From a virus, in the IMG/VR virus record IMGVR_UViG_3300049027_000050, positions 1 to 23,331 of that record: a DNA stretch of 23,331 nucleotides. One strand, given 5' to 3'. The position numbers were made by a program, and so were the translations under genes. The notes below the pieces were generated by a model that was given only the letters and a program-made list of their open reading frames with translations, was not told the DNA's origin and did no database searches. Shown one piece after another: positions 1-6,632 of the stretch; the first letter of the stretch is position 1; each line of letters opens with the position of its first letter.

Positions 1-48
1 GTCGTTACCCCCGCCTACACCGGCCCCGATCGCAGGAAGGCGGGCTAA
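1..48 (+). CDS. C-terminal end of an upstream gene (partial)
   Basis: The first 48 bases read as 15 codons and a TAA stop, ending in YTGPDRRKAG. The basic, proline-containing tail resembles the C-terminal tails of small Cro-like phage repressors. A Cro-type gene would be the expected left neighbour of a CII-like gene, but the visible part is too short to identify. The frame could also be open by chance. Confidence 0.4.
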   Translation, partial: VVTPAYTGPDRRKAG

Positions 49-79
49 TCCATGCCAGTTGTCTCCGTGCCTGCCAACC

Positions 80-221
80 GTATCGATACATCCGTAATGG
101 TGACGGCGCGGACTTCCCTGGACTTCGGGCTCGGGCTTTTTGTTCGAAGTAATTCGCTGTTGAGGCATGCGACGGATCGTCCCTTTTTTTGTCTTGCGAA
201 GCACCCCTAACGACCCCTAAC
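80..221. promoter_or_regulatory. Candidate control region before the CII-like gene
   Basis: This gene-free stretch has a perfect 10-bp palindrome, GTATCGATAC, at 80-89. It also has two copies of ACCCCTAAC at 203-211 and 213-221, spaced exactly 10 bp (one helical turn) apart. A small hairpin, GACG-GAT-CGTC, followed by a run of seven T lies near 170-190 and could be a weak terminator. I found no good sigma-70 promoter here. The repeats lie just upstream of the ribosome binding site at 226-231, where an operator or activator site would fit. Confidence 0.35.
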
Positions 222-237
222 TCTTATGGAGGGCTGA

Positions 238-624
238 GTGAAGCTGTTTTACGACGATGAATTCGATGCCATTACACAGGCCGTGAACGACAGCGGCAAG
301 TCGTGGAAGGAAGTCGCCGCACACGTGTTCCCGGACATGAAGCCGGAAAGCGCCTACGCGCGGCTGAAAGCTTGCGCGAACCCTACCGGGGACCAGCGGC
401 TTACGTTTGGCCAGGTCGTACGCCTAATGCGGTTCTGCGAATGCTACGACCCCCTGATGTACGCATGCGATGAGACGTTGCACGCGCGGCCGGATCGAAA
501 GGCCCCGGAAGACGAGGAACTCAAGCTGGCCGAAGTTGTGAAGTCTGCGGCGGGGACGATGGAGCGCGCGATGAGGGCTCTTGAACGCGTTCAGCGGCGC
601 AACGAACTCAAGGCGGTCGCATGA
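238..624 (+). CDS. CII-like phage regulatory protein
   Basis: This 128-residue protein resembles the CII-type (Phage_CP76-like) regulators found at the left end of early operons in many proteobacterial prophages. It has an N-terminal helical DNA-binding-type region (about residues 8-75, with the PESAYARLK segment) and a C-terminal helix rich in Ala, Arg and Glu (about 95-125) that could oligomerise. The start is GTG, chosen because GGAGGG lies 6 bases upstream; the ATG at 225 is followed at once by a stop. It overlaps the next gene by ATGA. By analogy it would control the lysis-lysogeny choice or early transcription. The assignment comes from recalled sequence resemblance and position. Confidence 0.65.
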   Translation: MKLFYDDEFDAITQAVNDSGKSWKEVAAHVFPDMKPESAYARLKACANPTGDQRLTFGQVVRLMRFCECYDPLMYACDETLHARPDRKAPEDEELKLAEVVKSAAGTMERAMRALERVQRRNELKAVA

Positions 625-821
625 ACGAGTCGATAGTTCCTCACGCAGTGATTACCAAGCAGGCGCTCAATGCGGCGCGCCACTTCAAGAAAACGGGGAT
701 TAAGCCTTCGAGCCTGTACTGCGCTCACTTCGAGCCCGAGCACCACGCCGAGTTCTCGCGCGGCTACTACAGCGCGTTGCAGCGCATGACGACATCCACG
801 GAAAGCGAGGCGCCGAAGTGA
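621..821 (+). CDS. Small hypothetical phage protein (66 aa)
   Basis: I do not recognise the family. The start codon overlaps the stop of the CII-like gene (ATGA), which suggests translational coupling. The protein is soluble and mostly helical, with a central CAHFEPEHHAEF segment rich in Cys, His and Glu that could bind metal, and a Ser/Thr-rich tail. Its stop overlaps the GTG start of the next gene. The tight packing and high-GC third codon positions support a real gene. Confidence 0.6.
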   Translation: MNESIVPHAVITKQALNAARHFKKTGIKPSSLYCAHFEPEHHAEFSRGYYSALQRMTTSTESEAPK

Positions 822-1000
822 ACTTCTACGCAAGCCACGACGGCAAGAGCTGGCTTGTGCGCAGCGAGTGCGCCGAGGGGCGGCTCACGCAGTTCGTGTC
901 CGAGGAGGTCTCGGTCGGTGCACGCGAGAGGGCGACCGAAGAGGCTGGAGCTTCCTACGAAGCCGCAAGGCAACTGCCTCACCTTGGAGCCACCCATTGA
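818..1000 (+). CDS. Small hypothetical protein (60 aa)
   Basis: The GTG start overlaps the preceding stop (GTGA) and the stop overlaps the following TTG start (TTGA). The N-terminus (NFYASHDGKSWLVRSECAEG) reads like a small beta-rich domain and the rest is helical and Ala/Glu-rich. No family is recognised. Other frames are open here, but this one fits the stop-start chain on both sides without gaps. Confidence 0.55.
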   Translation: MNFYASHDGKSWLVRSECAEGRLTQFVSEEVSVGARERATEEAGASYEAARQLPHLGATH

Positions 1001-1308
1001 GCACCGAGCAAAAGCACCGAATCCTGCGCGCGGTCTCGCAGGAGGCGAAATCCATTTACGACCGCAACTTTGGTTTGTCAGTGCATCAGGTCCGCGTGTA
1101 CGTCGATCAGATGGAGAGCGCGGGCCTGGTGGTGCACCGCGACGACGACATGCTGGAGATCACGCAAGCGGGACGTGCGGAACTGAGCCGGCCGACTTCG
1201 ATCGCCACAGCGCCCATGCGCATTACGTTCGACCCGTTGGAGCCGAAACGTTGGCTGTGTCCGCGGTCGGGCGGGGACGACCACAAGCGCTTCAAGAGCC
1301 TGACCTGA
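997..1308 (+). CDS. Winged-helix-like protein (103 aa)
   Basis: The start is TTG at 997 inside the TTGA overlap with the previous stop; an in-frame ATG at 868 would extend it across the previous gene with Arg-rich, unprotein-like sequence. Residues 3-60 look like a winged helix: a first helix (EQKHRILRAVSQEA), a recognition-type helix (LSVHQVRVYVDQMESAGLV) and a wing (VHRDDDMLEITQAGRAEL). It ends in a basic tail (KRWLCPRSGGDDHKRFKSL). It is probably a DNA-binding accessory protein; the target is unknown. Confidence 0.6.
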   Translation: MSTEQKHRILRAVSQEAKSIYDRNFGLSVHQVRVYVDQMESAGLVVHRDDDMLEITQAGRAELSRPTSIATAPMRITFDPLEPKRWLCPRSGGDDHKRFKSLT

Positions 1309-1316
1309 GAACCGCG

Positions 1317-1631
1317 ATGTCCTGCGCCCATCCGACCCATGCCACGCCTACAAATTCCCTCAGCATGCATCTTCCTGCAGATTCCTGCAGCGACGGTCAG
1401 CCGCTGCCGCTACCGCGCGTAGGGCGCGGCCTACTGCACTTCAACGATGACTTCGAACGCGACTACTACCTCGCGCACTGCCGTCGCCAGCGCGAGGAAG
1501 CCCTCGCTCGTTGGGAGCGCGAGAGCGATTTCGTGAACGTTGGCGAGGTCGGATTTTGGACGCGCGAGCTTGCGAGGGTGGGGGCGCCGCTTCACGGGGC
1601 AAAAACATCACTTTGCGGCCCTGCCGCTTAA
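1317..1631 (+). CDS. Hypothetical protein (104 aa)
   Basis: I do not recognise the protein. The N-terminal 35 residues are low-complexity, rich in Ser, Pro and Thr. The following part (HFNDDFERDYYLAHCRRQREEALARWERES) is a charged helix, and the C-terminus has little structure. The ATG at 1317 lies 9 bases after the previous stop. A tandem TTCCTGCAG repeat lies inside the N-terminal coding part. Confidence 0.5.
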   Translation: MSCAHPTHATPTNSLSMHLPADSCSDGQPLPLPRVGRGLLHFNDDFERDYYLAHCRRQREEALARWERESDFVNVGEVGFWTRELARVGAPLHGAKTSLCGPAA

Positions 1632-1647
1632 CACAGGAGAAATCTAT

Positions 1648-1986
1648 ATGGCTGGTCACAGACCGTTTACCGACACATTGGTCGCGCTGCGTTTTGGCAC
1701 GCTCAATGACGACCTCACGAAGGCCCTCAATGAGCTTGTCGCCGTCTGCGCGGAAACCGGAAAAGTCGGCGAGTTGAAGCTGTCGATCAAGCTGAAGCCT
1801 GGCAAGGGCGGTCAGATCGAGGTGTTCGATGACATCGCGATCAAGGCTCCGAAGGAGGAGCGCGGCAGCTCGATCATGTTCGCCACGCCCGAGGGCAACC
1901 TCCAGCGTGAAGACCCGAGGCAGCTCTCCATTGATGGTTTGCGCAGTGTCAACATGGAAACCGGCGAACTGCGCCGGGTGGGGTAA
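1648..1986 (+). CDS. Hypothetical phage protein upstream of YfdQ-like gene (112 aa)
   Basis: A clear ribosome binding site (ACAGGAGAAA) precedes the ATG at 1648. The protein begins with a helix (FTDTLVALRFGTLNDDLTKALNELVAV) and continues with beta strands (ELKLSIKLKPGKGGQIEVFDDIAIKAPKEE). Proteins of this kind sit just upstream of DUF2303/YfdQ genes in many proteobacterial prophages, as here, where the next gene starts 4 bases later. The function is unknown; the gene pair may act together. Confidence 0.65.
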   Translation: MAGHRPFTDTLVALRFGTLNDDLTKALNELVAVCAETGKVGELKLSIKLKPGKGGQIEVFDDIAIKAPKEERGSSIMFATPEGNLQREDPRQLSIDGLRSVNMETGELRRVG

Positions 1987-1989
1987 GCG

Positions 1990-2775
1990 ATGGACGACAA
2001 CATCCAAGCCGCCCTGAATGCTGGCACGGCTCTCGCGGGTCACAGGGAAATCGATGGCTTCCCCTACGTCGTGTTGCCGGAAGGTTACGCGTTGCACGAC
2101 GCCGAGAAGTTTCTGGCGAGTCCGACGCGCAAACGCGGCACGGTCACGCTCAACGATGTCGCGAGCTTCGTCGAGTACGTGAACGTGCAAAAGGGCGAGA
2201 CGACGCGCCTTTACGGGCAATTCCAACCGCCTGCATTCTTGGCCGTCTTCAACGACTATGGCGACGATCCCGCATGGAAGGACTACCGCGCCAGCTACGC
2301 GTGCCCCTTGTCGCCGGAATGGAAGGCGTGGCTCGGGTCATCCGGGAGGCAGATGGGGCAGGCCGACTTTGCCGCATTCATAGAGAACAACCTTCCCGAC
2401 ATTGCCGTCCCGCCGGCCGCCGACATGCTGGAAATCAGCCGCAGCCTCGAGGCGAAGAAGAAGGTGAACTTCGCCAGCGGCATTCGGTTGTCGAACGGAC
2501 AGAACGAACTCACCTACGAGGAGCACATCAGCGGCACCGCCGCGAAGGGAAAGCTTCAGGTCCCCGAGGAATTCACGCTCGGCATACCTGTCCTCGAAGG
2601 TGGGCAGCGGTACGCGGTGCAAGCGCGACTGCGCTACCGCATTGCTGACGGCGGGTCGCTGTCGATGTGGTACGAGCTGATCCGCCCGCACAAGATCATC
2701 GAGGACGCGGTTTCCGCTGTCTGGAACGAGATCGCGGAGAAGACCGAGCTTCGCGTCTTCAACGGCAAGCCATAA
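1990..2775 (+). CDS. yfdQ-like: DUF2303 (YfdQ-like) phage protein
   Basis: At 261 residues this matches the usual length of the DUF2303/YfdQ family. Recognisable segments are the N-terminal VLPEGYALHDAEKFL, the central LNDVASFVEYVNVQK, the FNDYGDDPAWKDYRASYACP region and the C-terminal beta-rich half ending in LRYRIADGGSLSMWYEL. YfdQ is carried on the CPS-53 prophage of E. coli and its homologues are common early-region phage genes of unknown biochemical role. It sits between the small gene at 1648 and the replication module, its usual place. Confidence 0.85.
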   Translation: MDDNIQAALNAGTALAGHREIDGFPYVVLPEGYALHDAEKFLASPTRKRGTVTLNDVASFVEYVNVQKGETTRLYGQFQPPAFLAVFNDYGDDPAWKDYRASYACPLSPEWKAWLGSSGRQMGQADFAAFIENNLPDIAVPPAADMLEISRSLEAKKKVNFASGIRLSNGQNELTYEEHISGTAAKGKLQVPEEFTLGIPVLEGGQRYAVQARLRYRIADGGSLSMWYELIRPHKIIEDAVSAVWNEIAEKTELRVFNGKP

Positions 2776-2787
2776 AGAGACAAGCTG

Positions 2788-3762
2788 TTGTCCGAAGTTC
2801 CCCCGCCGCTCACGCCGGCCGACTGTGACCTGCAGGACTTCGAGTTCATGCCGGTCATGGTGCGCAGGCTCCTTAAGTCCGAGACATGGTCGCTCGGCAA
2901 CGGAGATGAGCGCGCGGCGGCAGTGGCGCTTTGGTTCGAGAGCTGGCACCAGGTGCCGGCGGCGAGCCTTCCCGAGAATGACAGGTTGCTGCGAAAGCTT
3001 GCCGATTCTGAGAAGTGGTCGAAGGTCAAGGCCCAAGCACTTCGCGGCTGGATTCGTTGCAGCGACGCCCGCCTGTATCACCCAGTGGTCGCCGAAAAGG
3101 CGCTGGAGGCATGGGTCGAGAAACTCCTGAATTCAATCAGCGGCAGCGCGGGTAACGCGAAGCGCTGGGGCGTTGCCATCGACACATCGGCTGATGTAGA
3201 GCGGCTGCGCCTTGCCGTCTCGATGTTGCGCGTGATCAATCCAAAGTCAAAGTCGCTGAACAAGAAAGCGCTCCTCACAATCATCGCCACCCAATCGCCC
3301 CCCGATGTCAACGAGGGGGGTAATGGGGTAGGGGTGGGCGACTCGCCCCCCGACTCGCCCCAGGAGTCGCCACCCGATCGCAAGGGACAGGGACAGGGAC
3401 AGGGACAGGGATCTAGTTCCGTACCTATCGGTACGGGCGGCAAGCCGCCAAAGCTGACCGACCCGAAAGAAATCATCTTCGGCTACGGCCTGGCGCTGCT
3501 GGTGAACGCTGGTACCCCAGAAAAGCAGGCGCGGTCATTCCTCGGCGGCAGGGTGAAGGAGCACGGCGAATGGGCTGTTGTCGATGCGCTGGGGGAATGC
3601 GCAAAGAACAAGCCGCTGCAGCCGTTGGAGTGGCTTGCCGCAGCGCTTCCGCCGCTCAGCGCGGGCAAGTCTCGCCCGAATTCGCAAGAGGCCCTAGAGG
3701 CGGCTAACGCCGACGTGGTACGGCGCGTTCTCGAGAAGGAAAAAGCTCATGAAAATCAGTGA
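2788..3762 (+). CDS. DUF1376-domain replication protein
   Basis: Residues about 13-110 match DUF1376 (DLQDFEFMPVMVRRLLKSETW ... GWIRCSDARLYHPVV), a domain of phage replication proteins. A low-complexity linker (about 165-215) holds Ser/Pro repeats and five Gly-Gln units. The C-terminal domain (DPKEIIFGYGLALLVNAGTPEKQARSFLG) is the type paired with DUF1376 in other phages. TTG at 2788 is taken as start because it leaves the usual short leader before the domain. It probably binds the origin and recruits the loader encoded next, as lambda O does. The linker DNA is unusual and may contain the origin. Confidence 0.75.
   Translation: MSEVPPPLTPADCDLQDFEFMPVMVRRLLKSETWSLGNGDERAAAVALWFESWHQVPAASLPENDRLLRKLADSEKWSKVKAQALRGWIRCSDARLYHPVVAEKALEAWVEKLLNSISGSAGNAKRWGVAIDTSADVERLRLAVSMLRVINPKSKSLNKKALLTIIATQSPPDVNEGGNGVGVGDSPPDSPQESPPDRKGQGQGQGQGSSSVPIGTGGKPPKLTDPKEIIFGYGLALLVNAGTPEKQARSFLGGRVKEHGEWAVVDALGECAKNKPLQPLEWLAAALPPLSAGKSRPNSQEALEAANADVVRRVLEKEKAHENQ
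3315..3436 (+). other. Candidate replication origin inside the replication gene
   Basis: Within about 120 bp lie a four-tract G-quadruplex motif (G runs at 3315-3320, 3325-3328, 3331-3334, 3336-3338), a perfect period-6 tract of five GGG runs separated by ACA (3384-3410), and a perfect hairpin, CCGTACC-TATC-GGTACGG (3419-3436). They fall in the linker between the two domains of the replication protein. In lambda the origin is also inside the initiator gene, in a repeat-rich stretch. The structures are seen directly; the origin role is inference. Confidence 0.45.
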
Positions 3763-4384
3763 CAAGCCGGCGCTTCTCACCACGGTTTCCGATGTCCTCG
3801 GCTATTACGGCAAACCCGTCTCCGAGTTCACCCTGAGCGTGTGGTGGCAAGCCTGCCAGCCTTTCGAGCTGGAGCAGGTTTCCAAGGCGCTGACGGCGCA
3901 TGCCATGGACCCGGAGCGCGGCCAGTACGCGCCGAAGGTGGCCGATATCTTGCGCGTGCTTGCGGGTACGGCGACGGACCGCGCACAGCTTGCCTGGGGC
4001 AAGGCATACGACGCAATGGCTCGCGTCGGCGCGTACACCGATATCGTTTTTGACGATGCCGCGATCCATGCTGTGATCGAAGACTTGGGCGGCTGGCCGA
4101 AGGTTTGCCGAGCGGAGCTGAAGGAGCTGAGCTACCTGCAACACCGTTTCTGCGAGAGCTACCGAGCGTATGCCGGAAGAGGCGAGTTCGACTATCCGCG
4201 TCGTCTTGCTGGCGATCGCTCGCCCGACTCGGAATACGAGAAAAAGGGATTGCCTCCACCGCGCCCCGCTGTCGTGGGCAACGTCGACAAAGCGAGGCAA
4301 GTGTTCCGCGGCGGTGGCAGCGGCAAGGCGGCGATCAGCTTCAAGCCGCTTCAGCAGCTCGTCGATATGCGGGAGCCGGCATGA
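3749..4384 (+). CDS. Putative replication partner / helicase-loader-type protein
   Basis: This 211-residue protein overlaps the end of the DUF1376 gene by 14 bases. It has a helical N-terminal region (residues 1-75: LTTVSDVLGYYGKPVSEFTLSVWW) and a middle region (GKAYDAMARVGAYTDIVFDDAAIHAVIEDLGGW) that I recall from phage proteins assigned to DUF6475. The C-terminus is basic and probably flexible. Its position directly after the replication initiator is that of lambda P or DnaC-like loaders, so a role in loading the host helicase is likely. No P-loop is visible, so it is not a DnaC-type ATPase. Confidence 0.65.
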   Translation: MKISDKPALLTTVSDVLGYYGKPVSEFTLSVWWQACQPFELEQVSKALTAHAMDPERGQYAPKVADILRVLAGTATDRAQLAWGKAYDAMARVGAYTDIVFDDAAIHAVIEDLGGWPKVCRAELKELSYLQHRFCESYRAYAGRGEFDYPRRLAGDRSPDSEYEKKGLPPPRPAVVGNVDKARQVFRGGGSGKAAISFKPLQQLVDMREPA

Positions 4385-4869
4385 CCGAAATCGGCCTGGA
4401 CTGGCTGCATGCGCGCTGCGCAGAGGTTGACGGCTGCTTGGTTTGGAAGCTTGCCGCGGCGCACGGCACGGAACCGCAAGCGCGCGTCGGCCACTTAACC
4501 GTGTTGGTTCGCCGCATGGTGTGGGAGCTGGTGAACGGGCGCGCGTTCCCGTGCAACCACAACGCGCGATGCACATGCGGTACCGACCTGTGCGTTCACC
4601 CCGATCACATCCAGCCGATGAGCAAGAGCAAGATCATGGTCGGCAAGGCCCTCCCGCTCACGCAGCGAGCCAAGATCGCCGCGACCAAGCGATCGCAAAG
4701 CAAGTTGAGCGATGAGGCAGTTGCGCTCATCAGGGCGAGCAAAGGCCCCATCGAAAAGGTCGCCGATGAGTTCGGTATCGATCCTACCTACGTGAGTCAG
4801 ATTCGCCTTGGCAAGGCGAGAGTGGACTACGTCAACCCGTTCGCCGGATTGGGGGCGCGGGCCGCATGA
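4381..4869 (+). CDS. HNH-type zinc-finger nuclease-like protein with C-terminal helix-turn-helix
   Basis: The N-terminal half (residues 1-80) ends in a Cys/His cluster (C58, H60, C64, C66, C71, H73, H76; LCVHPDHI). It resembles the zinc-binding loop of His-Me-finger homing-type endonucleases. Residues 105-148 (KLSDEAVALIRAS ... VADEFGIDPTYVSQIRLGKA) form a helix-turn-helix of the kind that follows such nucleases in phages. Start and stop overlap both neighbours by ATGA. It may be a nicking or homing endonuclease, or a DNA-binding protein that kept the fold without activity. No full HNH catalytic set is certain. Confidence 0.65.
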   Translation: MTEIGLDWLHARCAEVDGCLVWKLAAAHGTEPQARVGHLTVLVRRMVWELVNGRAFPCNHNARCTCGTDLCVHPDHIQPMSKSKIMVGKALPLTQRAKIAATKRSQSKLSDEAVALIRASKGPIEKVADEFGIDPTYVSQIRLGKARVDYVNPFAGLGARAA

Positions 4870-4872
4870 CCG

Positions 4873-5046
4873 ATGCTCGATTGGCAATCGCACCTACAGG
4901 AACAGGCCAGACATCTCCACTGGATGGCGCAGATGCCCGGAGCCGTAGACCACGCAAGACATCGCCTGCGGGAGCTGATGCAAACGCCGTCGTACGAGCA
5001 GCTCCCGGCGCTAATACGCGAGTTGCAAGCGAAGGAGAGGAGCTGA
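4873..5046 (+). CDS. Small helical phage protein (57 aa)
   Basis: A 57-residue ORF (MLDWQSHLQEQARHLHWMAQ to the tail LQAKERS) lies between the HNH-like gene and the nuclease gene. Its composition (Leu, Gln, His, Arg) predicts an amphipathic all-helical protein. The competing frame, a longer N-terminus for the next gene, gives a disordered Ala/Pro/Arg sequence. The stop TGA shares one base with the next ATG (TGATG), and the next gene's ribosome binding site lies inside this gene's last codons. No family is recognised. Confidence 0.65.
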   Translation: MLDWQSHLQEQARHLHWMAQMPGAVDHARHRLRELMQTPSYEQLPALIRELQAKERS

Positions 5047-5333
5047 TGGCTCTTCACATCCGAGCCGAGAAACTTCCGCAGCCCCAGCGCGAATGGCGCT
5101 TCCACGTCAATCGTCGCTGGCGATTTGATTTCGCGTGGCGTGAGCGAAAGCTTGCGGTCGAAGTAGAGGGCGGGGTGTGGAGCAAAGGGCGCCACACGAC
5201 CGGGGTCGGGTTCACGAAAGACATCGAGAAATACAACGCAGCCGCAATTCTCGGCTGGAAAGTCCTGCGCTTCACGACGCAGCAGGTTCGGAGCGGGGAG
5301 GCCATCAAGACTCTCATGGATGTCTTCCGATGA
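5046..5333 (+). CDS. DUF559/Vsr-like PD-(D/E)xK nuclease-fold protein
   Basis: This 95-residue protein has the compact restriction-endonuclease fold signature: RWRFDFAW (D28), KLAVEVEGG (E39, E41), a GRH loop (residues 48-50), DIEKYNAAAILGWKVLRFT and a final helix. Similar proteins occupy the recombination region of many phages, where they may process branched DNA in place of RusA. The ATG at 5046 is preferred over 4866 because AAGGAGAGGAG lies directly upstream and the longer N-terminus looks non-coding. It overlaps the next gene by ATGA. The cleavage target is unknown. Confidence 0.75.
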   Translation: MALHIRAEKLPQPQREWRFHVNRRWRFDFAWRERKLAVEVEGGVWSKGRHTTGVGFTKDIEKYNAAAILGWKVLRFTTQQVRSGEAIKTLMDVFR

Positions 5334-5578
5334 ACAGTCTATACATCGTGCCGTGTGAAAGGCGCAAGAGTGACCCGTGGGGTCTGAATGACCGTCAACA
5401 GGCAGCAGCGGCCCTCCTGTTTGAACTTGAGACAACCAAGGCCATTGCCAAACGGTTGAACATTGCCGAGATCACTGTCAAGACCCACCTTACAGGAGTC
5501 TTCCGCAAGATGGGCGTAAGGACGCGCGTTGGGGCTGCGGTGAAGTGGGAGCTGTTCATAAGGGGCATGGAGTCATGA
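5330..5578 (+). CDS. LuxR/GerE-type helix-turn-helix regulator (82 aa)
   Basis: Residues 19-75 form a LuxR-type domain: LNDRQQAAAALL (first helix), TKAIAKRLNIAEITVKTHLTGVFRKMGV (helix-turn-helix and recognition helix) and RTRVGAAVKW. There is no receiver or ligand domain; the protein is essentially one stand-alone DNA-binding domain with an 18-residue leader. It is tightly coupled to both neighbours by ATGA overlaps. Single-domain LuxR proteins occur in phages as local transcription factors; the target is unknown. Confidence 0.8.
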   Translation: MNSLYIVPCERRKSDPWGLNDRQQAAAALLFELETTKAIAKRLNIAEITVKTHLTGVFRKMGVRTRVGAAVKWELFIRGMES

Positions 5579-5739
5579 GGCAAGCCATGACCTACGAACC
5601 GTGGCAATGCCAGCGCTGCGGCGCGTGCATCGGATACCTCGGGCGCTTCATGCGCGGCCTCTTGGGGCGACGGCTGTATGCGCGCCTGATCGGCTGCCGC
5701 ATGGACGCCGATGGCGCGAAAGGACCGGAACATGTCTGA
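5575..5739 (+). CDS. Small zinc-ribbon-like basic protein (54 aa)
   Basis: The start overlaps the previous stop (ATGA). The protein has a CxxC pair near residues 11-14 (WQCQRCGACIGYLGR) followed by an Arg-rich, Leu-rich helix (FMRGLLGRRLYARLIGC). Only a partial zinc site is visible. The last codons (GPEHV) contain the ribosome binding site and start of the next gene. Confidence 0.55.
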   Translation: MRQAMTYEPWQCQRCGACIGYLGRFMRGLLGRRLYARLIGCRMDADGAKGPEHV

Positions 5740-5929
5740 CCGTGAAACGCAAGCGCAAATGCTCGCTCAAGTAGAAGAACCCACTTCACAGCTGGATTAC
5801 ACAGAACGCCAGATCGTATTCGGCTACGGCGGCATTCTTTTGTCTGGCCAAACTCTCAACGAAAAACAGGAGGCAACGTTGCGCGGCCTCTGTGCCGCTC
5901 ATGGCGTGGAAGGACCGTCTCATGTCTGA
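5732..5929 (+). CDS. Small hypothetical protein (65 aa)
   Basis: The ATG at 5732 has AAAGGA upstream inside the previous gene. The protein is acidic at the N-terminus (SDRETQAQMLAQVEEPTSQ) and then has a helical segment (ERQIVFGYGGILLSGQTLNEKQEATLRGLCAAHG). It ends in GPSHV, almost the same as the end of the preceding gene (GPEHV), because both gene junctions share one sequence. No family is recognised. Confidence 0.6.
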   Translation: MSDRETQAQMLAQVEEPTSQLDYTERQIVFGYGGILLSGQTLNEKQEATLRGLCAAHGVEGPSHV

Positions 5930-6119
5930 TCTTCAAATTGGACAGCAGATCAAGGACAACGACCCGCGCGTGAACATCAATCGCGTGCTGACTATCGTCG
6001 AAATTCTTCCAAATGGCGTTGCCGCGAAAGATAGGCGGGGTCGTGTGTTTATCTACCTTCGCCACCGCATTCACACGGACGGCAAACCGCGCCGCAACGG
6101 GTTCTCTCTTGTCATTTGA
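5922..6119 (+). CDS. Small SH3/KOW-like phage protein (65 aa)
   Basis: Compact beta-rich sequence: IGQQIKDNDPRVNINRVLTIVEILPNG, then VAAKDRRGRVFIYLRHRI and the tail HTDGKPRRNGFSLV. This pattern recurs in small proteins of early regions of many phages and looks like a single SH3/KOW-type barrel, which would bind nucleic acid. The ATG at 5922 has GGAAGGA upstream and overlaps the previous gene's end by 8 bases. Function unknown. Confidence 0.65.
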   Translation: MSDLQIGQQIKDNDPRVNINRVLTIVEILPNGVAAKDRRGRVFIYLRHRIHTDGKPRRNGFSLVI

Positions 6120-6139
6120 TGAACCGAAAGGGCCGAAAC

Positions 6140-6406
6140 ATGGCTGACCTGACAAGCATTCAGTTGGCGATCCTGAGAGCGCTGAATTTCGACTCCGGTT
6201 ATGGCGGCTTCGTGATTGGCAACATTGCTTCCTTTGTCGCCCGACAGCCGGGCCATGAAAGCAATCGCGCGCACTCTGCGCTTATCAGCCTGGAGTGCAG
6301 GACGCTTGAGCGCGCCGGACTGCTGCGTCGATTGGACGACGAGACGCCCATCGCTTGGTGCATCGCCTCTGGCGAGACCACAGATGGAGGGATGAGCAAT
6401 GGCTAA
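6140..6406 (+). CDS. Winged-helix-like small protein (88 aa)
   Basis: The start is ATG 6140, preceded by GAAAGGG; a TTG at 6116 in the same frame would add eight basic residues. Residues 3-70 look like a winged helix: TSIQLAILRALNF, VIGNIASFVARQPGHESNRAHSALISLECRTLERAGLLRRL, and a strand PIAWCIASG. Such small wHTH proteins are common phage accessory regulators. It overlaps the next gene by 8 bases. Confidence 0.6.
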   Translation: MADLTSIQLAILRALNFDSGYGGFVIGNIASFVARQPGHESNRAHSALISLECRTLERAGLLRRLDDETPIAWCIASGETTDGGMSNG

Positions 6407-6632
6407 GGTCCGCACGGGCGACGCTCGCTCTCCAGATCAGCGAACCGTGGACGGCATCCGCGAGTTCTATCTCGGATTCCTGTCGCGGTGTTTGCCAATG
6501 GAGGCATTCGACCGTGTGCGGCACGCCAGCGTCACCGAAATGGCAATGAAGATGCTGCAGGGAATCCGGGAAGAGATTGCCTCCTCTGGCGTGATTACGT
6601 CTTCCGAAGGTGAACAGAAAGGAGGGGCGTGA
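6399..6632 (+). CDS. Small hypothetical protein (77 aa)
   Basis: The protein is predicted all-helical (VDGIREFYLGFLSRCLPMEAFDRV; VTEMAMKMLQGIREEIASSG) with a polar tail. The ATG at 6399 follows GGAGGGATGAG, which gives a good ribosome binding site. No domain is recognised. It sits in the run of small, closely packed early genes, and its stop shares a base with the next start. Confidence 0.55.
   Translation: MAKVRTGDARSPDQRTVDGIREFYLGFLSRCLPMEAFDRVRHASVTEMAMKMLQGIREEIASSGVITSSEGEQKGGA

Noticed and set aside
52-210. 52-codon ATG frame at the left end
   Set aside because: It has no ribosome binding site, its peptide is irregular, and it covers the palindrome and a T-run hairpin; it looks like a control region.
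868-996. Upstream extension of the winged-helix protein
   Set aside because: Arg-rich and overlaps the preceding gene; the TTG at 997 fits the stop-start chain.
4866-5045. N-terminal extension of the DUF559-like protein
   Set aside because: The extension is disordered Ala/Pro/Arg sequence, while another frame gives a good 57-residue protein and a strong ribosome binding site precedes 5046.
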